From the NCBI GenBank assembly GCA_947445035.1, contig CANFCK010000012.1:60806-124805 (forward strand): a stretch of DNA of 64,000 nucleotides, written 5' to 3'. A program made the translations under genes and the position numbers. This DNA is from Deltaproteobacteria bacterium (GTDB taxonomy: Bacteria; Myxococcota_A; UBA796; SXON01). The notes under the pieces are model-generated. The model saw only the letters and a list, made by a program, of their open reading frames with translations. It was not told where the DNA came from and searched no databases. Shown here piece by piece: positions 63,416 to 64,000 of this stretch (position 1 is its first letter; each line of letters begins with the position of its first letter).

Positions 63416-64000
63416 CTACTCCTTCTCGTCCTGGTCAAGCTCCTCGGGGAGGCGAATGTCGATTTTGGGCACCGTCGGCATCGACGGAGTCCTCACCGAG
63501 CTGGTGCTCCCACCCCCGAAGCCGAAGTCCGGCGTCTCCCCAGGGCCATGCCCCCCGAGGTCCGCTTTGCGGTCACCCGAGCCTCCGCCAGCCAGCGAAC
63601 CCCGGCCATCCCTGGCGTCGACGGGGTGGCCCCCCTCGGATGCTGAGGTGCTGCCTCCCAGATTGGGGGCACCCACGCCGCCCATCTTCGGGCTCCCCAC
63701 GTTGCCCATCCCGGCCGAAGACTGTTGAGGACTGGACGTGTTCCCGGAGCCCTCACGCCCGCCCTCTGGGCTGTCCTCCTCCTTGGCTGTCGGGCTCGCC
63801 GACCCCCCGTGACCTCCAGGCCTCCCCATCGAGCTCCCGCCGCCGCCAGAGGAGCCTCCTCCACCGGAACCGCCGCCACCGCCACCGGAACCGCCGCCGC
63901 CAGAGGAGCCCCCTCCACCAGAACCGCCGCCGCCGCCGCCAGAGGAGCCTCCTCCACCGGAACCGCCGCCACCGCCACCGGAACCGCCGCCGCCGCCACC
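63416..64000 (-). CDS. Gly/Ser-rich protein, C-terminal part (5' end outside window)
   Basis: The frame is open to the right edge; the visible 194 codons end in TAG at 63418-63416. The first 57 visible codons are pure Gly/Ser repeats (GGGGS/GGGGSS). A Gly/Ser/Pro/Asn-rich segment with MGNVGSPKMGGVGAPNLGG follows, and the protein ends in a charged PKIDIRLPEELDQDEKE. Probably an unstructured linker-rich or surface protein. It is transcribed toward the HTH gene (32-base gap). Confidence 0.65.
   Translation of the reverse strand, partial: GGGGGGSGGGGGGSGGGGSSGGGGGGSGGGGSSGGGGSGGGGGGSGGGGSSGGGGSSMGRPGGHGGSASPTAKEEDSPEGGREGSGNTSSPQQSSAGMGNVGSPKMGGVGAPNLGGSTSASEGGHPVDARDGRGSLAGGGSGDRKADLGGHGPGETPDFGFGGGSTSSVRTPSMPTVPKIDIRLPEELDQDEKE

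Noticed and set aside
1..64000. tRNA, rRNA, insertion sequence, integrase or att-site signatures
   Set aside because: No cloverleaf, rRNA core, transposase motif or flanking direct repeats were recognised by eye; a tRNAscan/ISfinder run would be needed to exclude small ones.

Overview
The window is about 64 kb of very GC-rich, gene-dense bacterial DNA. Two proteins end in a MYXO-CTERM-like anchor (Cys-Gly-Cys, a hydrophobic stretch, then an Arg cluster). Many secreted lipoproteins carry MopE-like Cys/Asp metal-binding repeats, thrombospondin type 3, FG-GAP, C-type lectin or golvesin-like domains. Long PAS/GGDEF/EAL signalling proteins are also present. Together these point to a member of the Myxococcota; this is inferred from gene content, not from a marker gene. 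No rRNA, tRNA, CRISPR array, insertion sequence or phage gene was seen.

The outstanding region is 5.0-20.1 kb, an enlarged relative of the His-Xaa-Ser (Hxs) radical SAM peptide-modification systems. A tightly overlapping operon (5069-11185) encodes a Tat-type exported protein, HxsD, a second tiny HxsD-like protein, the SPASM radical SAM maturase HxsB, a precursor-like protein ending in 20 tandem Ser-His-Gly units, and three more radical SAM enzymes. A fifth radical SAM gene follows at 11276. A divergent promoter at about 16.95-17.0 kb then separates two further transcription units. Rightward it drives two more radical SAM enzymes and a ferredoxin. Leftward it drives an HExxH protein of the alpha-ketoglutarate-dependent peptide beta-hydroxylase type, a PAS-EAL c-di-GMP protein and an alpha/beta hydrolase. 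That makes seven radical SAM enzymes, five of them clearly paralogous, around one visible repeat precursor. The region looks like a RiPP-type pathway more elaborate than a four-gene hxsABCD locus.

Flanking regions: 1-5 kb holds a M24 aminopeptidase, a TolC-like protein, a pilin-like protein and nadB. 20-33 kb holds a polytopic membrane protein, large surface lipoproteins, a vWA lipoprotein, a quinone oxidoreductase, a CxxCH beta-propeller lipoprotein, a TetR regulator and several gene remnants. 33-41 kb holds hrpB, a REC-PAS-GGDEF-EAL protein, a histidine kinase, a DUF4139 protein and a thioredoxin-like lipoprotein.

41.9-44.7 kb is a compact four-gene operon (cysteine synthase, JAMM protease, ThiS/MoaD-like carrier, MoeZ-type E1-rhodanese). 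It matches the sulfur-carrier-dependent cysteine pathway known from actinobacteria (CysM/Mec/CysO/MoeZ). 44.7-58.9 kb holds a nuclease-helicase fusion, TolB-like and FG-GAP surface proteins, a golvesin-tailed amidase, an HTTM membrane pair, aat, a proline iminopeptidase and a short Flp pilin. 58.9-64 kb is a leftward operon with two glycoside hydrolases, an HTH/SspB-like protein and a Gly/Ser-rich protein that runs off the window.

Several promoters place a -10 element only 6-9 nt before the start codon, suggesting frequent leaderless transcripts.
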